NCBI GenBank assembly: GCA_022615805.1
Contig: JAKEGO010000061.1
Coordinates: 1-8,063, forward strand
Direction of reading: 5' to 3'
DNA length: 8,063 bases
DNA from: Thermoplasmata archaeon
GTDB lineage: Archaea > Thermoplasmatota > JAKEGO01
The notes under the pieces were generated by a model that saw only the letters and a program-made list of their open reading frames with translations, was not told where the DNA came from and did no database searches. Positions 5,136 to 8,063 of this stretch are shown one piece after another. The translations under genes and the position numbers were made by a program. Positions within the stretch are counted from its first letter, which is position 1. Each line of letters begins with the position of its first letter.

Positions 5136-8033
5136 ATGACCGAAGAGCGCGAGAAGCCCAGGGTACTCGACCGCGTCCGCGGCCTGAGGGACCGCATCGA
5201 CCGCTCCCTCGACAAGCGCATCTCGAGGACGACCGAGTCCGTCGACCGGACCTCGGAGGCAGCCGCCGGGATCGCGGGTTCGGCGAGGGAACGGACGGTC
5301 GCCGCCCTCCGGACGCTGGACGAGACCGGCGGGAGGTATATCGGGACCCTCGGCCGGAAATCCCTGGCGGGCATCTACTACCGCAGCCTCGGGTACCCGA
5401 AGACCGTCCTCCTCGTGATGCTTGTCATGACGACGATCCTCGTCGTGCCGCTCGTCAAATGGGATGCCATCGACAAGAAGCTCAACGAAAACGAGGACCC
5501 CCCCAACATGCTCGGGTACCTCAACCTCAACATGAACGCGGCCTTCGACATATATCTGCCCGAGGGCGAGGAGACGTCGGAGATCCTCGACGAGGTCAGA
5601 CAGAACTGGACCATAGACCTCATCATCCTCTACTTCGAGACGGAGAACGCGCATGATCCGCAGACCATCACGAACATAACGGACGTGCCGATACTCGATG
5701 AAATGACCAGGATCGAGACCGGCCGCGACGGACAGGGGAGAGGCCTCAATTACGTGCCGAACGACCACGGCGAGGAGGACGACTTCATCTACGTCCTCAG
5801 CGTCGCGAGCATCGTCCGCGAACTGAACGGGAGCTCGTCCCGCGCCATACCCGCCCTGTACGCCCAGGCGGGCAGGGCGCTGGAGGTCGATCTCCAGGCC
5901 CTGGAATGGCTCGTGGAAGCCGCCGTGAACCAGTCGGGGACCTACCGCATCCCGGACGACCAGGACGACGTCGACGACTGGGTCCGTCAGGTGGACCCCC
6001 GCATCATGAGCCATCTCGTCACCGACACGAACGGCGACGGCGTATGGGACAGCGCGATATCCCTCCTCGGCCTCATCTCGGACCTCGACTTCGACGATAT
6101 CACGGTCAGGGTCCGCGACTTCTACAGGTCCGAGGTCAGCCGGTACAACGCCCAAGCCCCCGAGGGGCAGAAGCTGTACGTGCGCGACACGGGCACCATC
6201 CCGGTGACGAAGGACGTTCAGGACCGTTCGGTCGAGGAGGGGATCAACGCCCTCGTCGTCGCTTCCATCCTCGTGCTCATCGCATTGTTCTTCTTCCACC
6301 GGACCCTCAAGATCCTCATCATCGCCCTCGTCCCCGTCACGATGTCGATCCTCCTGACGTTCTCCTTCGTCGCCATCATCGGCCTCCCGATCACGCCGCA
6401 GATCATCGCCGTCGGGCCGATCCTCATAGCCATGGGCGTCGCCTACGGCCTCTACATCGCCAACCGCTACGCCGAGGAGTCGAGGATCGAGGACAAGACG
6501 GAGCGCATCAAGGTGGCGGTGCAGACCACCGGGAAGGCCGTGTTCCTCTCGGCGATCACCACCGCGGGGGGTTTCGGCTCGAACCTGACAGCGTCGATCC
6601 TCCCGTTGCAGACGGTCAGTTTCACGCTGTCCCTCGGGATAATGCTCAATTACGCGATGGCGCTCACCGTCGCCCCCGCGCTGGTCGTCCTCCTCGATTA
6701 CAAGAAACGCGAGGAGGGCATCGCCGAGAAGTACAAGAAGATCTCACCGATCCCGTTGGACCACACGAAGAAGATACTCGTGGTCGGCATCGTCCTGGTC
6801 CTCATCTCGGGCGGGCTCCTCATGAGCGGGGCCGTCGGCAGCGACGTGGACTTCCTCTCCTTCGCCCCCGACGACCAGGAGTCCCTCACGACGTTCAAGG
6901 ACTACGCCCACGTCTTCAAGGGCGGGGAGACCGGCATGGTCATCGTACGCGGCGCCCCGGCCACCGAGGACAGGTACGAGGGGAGCATGAAGGACTACGA
7001 CGTGCTCCAGGGCGCCGACAACCTCGAGGTCCAGATCAACGATATCCCGGACGTCTGGGCCATCAGCATAGTGGACATCTACAAGACGCTCACGCTCAAG
7101 AACATCCTGAAAGCCCAGGCGGACAGCGACGAGACCTTCCTGGTCGTCGAGATGCTCCTCGACCTCCTGTCGCAGGGGGGCGTCCACCAGCAGGAGAAGT
7201 ACGTCAACATGACCTACTGGGAGCTCATCCAGCAGTCCCCGGAGCAGACCCAACCGTACAACGTGCGCCTCTTCTGGATCGAGGTGGTCTACGATTCGCT
7301 GAACCCGGAACTGCGCGAGTTCTTCGTCAACAACGATTACTCGAAGATGCTGATATTCATCGACATGCCGATCGAGAGCGTCGCGGAATCGAGGGGCACC
7401 GTGAACGACATCAACAGGGCCGTCACCAAATGGCCCGCGGGGCAGAGCACCTCGCAACTCACGGGAGTTGCGGCGATCGGTCTGGCGGTCAACGACCTGA
7501 TATTCATGAACGCCATAACGAGCCTCTTCCTGTCCCTCGTGTTCGTCCTCTTCATCCTCATCGTCTTGTTCAGGTCGGTCCGGTACGCCGTCCTCACCAT
7601 CATCCCCCTGTCGCTCGCCGTCGCCCTCCTGCCCCTCTCCTTCTACCTTTTCCAGACGCCCCTGACCATCGTCACAGCCATGCTCGGGTCCATCGTGGTC
7701 GGCGCCGGCGTGGACTATTCCATCCTCACGACGACCCGGTTGCGCGAGGAGGGCGAGACGCTAGACGGCCTCAAGCGGACCATCGAGACATCGGGACGGT
7801 CGTTCGTCGAGGCCGCCACGGTGACCCTGGCCGGGCTCACGGCGGGCTTCATCATCCCGATCCAGCCCATATACGTGTTCATCGCGCTCATACAGTTCCT
7901 CCTGCTCGTCTGCGCCCTGCTGGCGCTCTTCTACCTGCCGGCGGTGTACGCCTACCTCATCCGCGGGCGCGTTTACGACGAGCTCGTGTATGGCCAGCAG
8001 CAGGCGCCGTCCGGCGGTGGGAAGACCCAATGA
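5136..8033 (+). CDS. RND/MMPL superfamily exporter (HAE3-like)
   Basis: The 965-residue protein has the duplicated RND layout. After an 87-residue charged cytosolic N-terminus come TM1 (about 88-106), a large outer domain (107-367), TM2-6 (about 371-520), TM7 (about 545-566), a second outer domain (567-784) and TM8-12 (about 788-940). Repeat-specific motifs are visible: GVAYGLYIANRYAEE (434-448) and AITTAGGFGSN (473-483) in half one; GAGVDYSILTTTRLREE (856-872) and VTLAGLTAGF (896-905) in half two. Such proteins export lipids or hydrophobic compounds, usually using an ion gradient; the substrate here is unknown. The conserved Asp of the TM4 motif is Ala436, while the TM10 Asp860 is kept. A DxNxDGxxD calcium-type loop occurs at 297-305. 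The ATG at 5136 has GAGGAG five bases upstream. Adjacent regulator and own promoter suggest controlled efflux. Confidence 0.88.
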   Translation: MTEEREKPRVLDRVRGLRDRIDRSLDKRISRTTESVDRTSEAAAGIAGSARERTVAALRTLDETGGRYIGTLGRKSLAGIYYRSLGYPKTVLLVMLVMTTILVVPLVKWDAIDKKLNENEDPPNMLGYLNLNMNAAFDIYLPEGEETSEILDEVRQNWTIDLIILYFETENAHDPQTITNITDVPILDEMTRIETGRDGQGRGLNYVPNDHGEEDDFIYVLSVASIVRELNGSSSRAIPALYAQAGRALEVDLQALEWLVEAAVNQSGTYRIPDDQDDVDDWVRQVDPRIMSHLVTDTNGDGVWDSAISLLGLISDLDFDDITVRVRDFYRSEVSRYNAQAPEGQKLYVRDTGTIPVTKDVQDRSVEEGINALVVASILVLIALFFFHRTLKILIIALVPVTMSILLTFSFVAIIGLPITPQIIAVGPILIAMGVAYGLYIANRYAEESRIEDKTERIKVAVQTTGKAVFLSAITTAGGFGSNLTASILPLQTVSFTLSLGIMLNYAMALTVAPALVVLLDYKKREEGIAEKYKKISPIPLDHTKKILVVGIVLVLISGGLLMSGAVGSDVDFLSFAPDDQESLTTFKDYAHVFKGGETGMVIVRGAPATEDRYEGSMKDYDVLQGADNLEVQINDIPDVWAISIVDIYKTLTLKNILKAQADSDETFLVVEMLLDLLSQGGVHQQEKYVNMTYWELIQQSPEQTQPYNVRLFWIEVVYDSLNPELREFFVNNDYSKMLIFIDMPIESVAESRGTVNDINRAVTKWPAGQSTSQLTGVAAIGLAVNDLIFMNAITSLFLSLVFVLFILIVLFRSVRYAVLTIIPLSLAVALLPLSFYLFQTPLTIVTAMLGSIVVGAGVDYSILTTTRLREEGETLDGLKRTIETSGRSFVEAATVTLAGLTAGFIIPIQPIYVFIALIQFLLLVCALLALFYLPAVYAYLIRGRVYDELVYGQQQAPSGGGKTQ

Positions 8034-8063
8034 ACGCCGGGCCACCGAGCGATGGGCACTCCC
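8030..8063 (+). CDS. Possible start of a downstream gene, cut by the window end
   Basis: An ATG at 8030 overlaps the exporter stop as ATGA and stays open for the eleven codons visible (MNAGPPSDGHS). GGTGGG at 8016-8021 could be its ribosome binding site. A second ATG at 8052 is in another frame. Too little sequence remains to name a product, and the last 30 bases may be merely intergenic. Confidence 0.25.
   Translation, partial: MNAGPPSDGHS

Noticed and set aside
5097..6299. 400-codon open frame on the - strand opposite the exporter
   Set aside because: Its composition is Val/Asp/Glu/Arg-rich, as expected from the complement of GC-biased codons, and it is antisense to a well-supported membrane protein.

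Overview
The window comes from a high-GC archaeal chromosome. Four things point to Archaea: an intron in the anticodon loop of a tRNA gene that folds as a bulge-helix-bulge splice site, TATA boxes in place of bacterial -35/-10 elements, a TrmB-family regulator whose mRNA is probably leaderless, and an RND exporter that resembles the largely archaeal HAE3/MMPL group. The strong third-position GC and gene types would suit a euryarchaeal or Thermoplasmatota-like lineage, but that placement is inference; the window has no rRNA or other phylogenetic marker.

Layout. Bases 1-330 hold no convincing gene. They carry a closely packed series of hairpins, several with perfect 11-bp stems, that looks like a structured RNA read on the + strand. 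Bases 331-586 are intergenic. From 3878 down to 587 on the - strand there is a compact unit: an intron-containing elongator tRNA-Met(CAT), then 14 bp later a membrane pyrophosphatase (hppA), then 10 bp later an M29-family aminopeptidase. Only one good promoter is visible for this unit, upstream of the tRNA. From about 3917 to 4140 lies a divergent intergenic region rich in inverted repeats. On the + strand follow a TrmB-family regulator (4170), a translationally coupled 61-residue Cys-rich protein (4922), and a 965-residue RND/MMPL exporter (5136) with its own TATA box and Shine-Dalgarno sequence. A further gene may begin at 8030, overlapping the exporter stop, and run off the window.

How the genes may work together. 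The - strand unit joins a tRNA, a pump energised by pyrophosphate (a by-product of aminoacyl-tRNA and nucleic acid synthesis) and a peptidase that returns amino acids, so a link to translation or growth is plausible but unproven. On the + strand, a regulator next to an exporter suggests local control of efflux. Points that most deserve a second look are the hairpin array at 1-330, the tRNA-hppA junction, the unusual TM6 ion-gate residues of the pyrophosphatase, the small Cys-rich protein, and the missing TM4 aspartate of the exporter.
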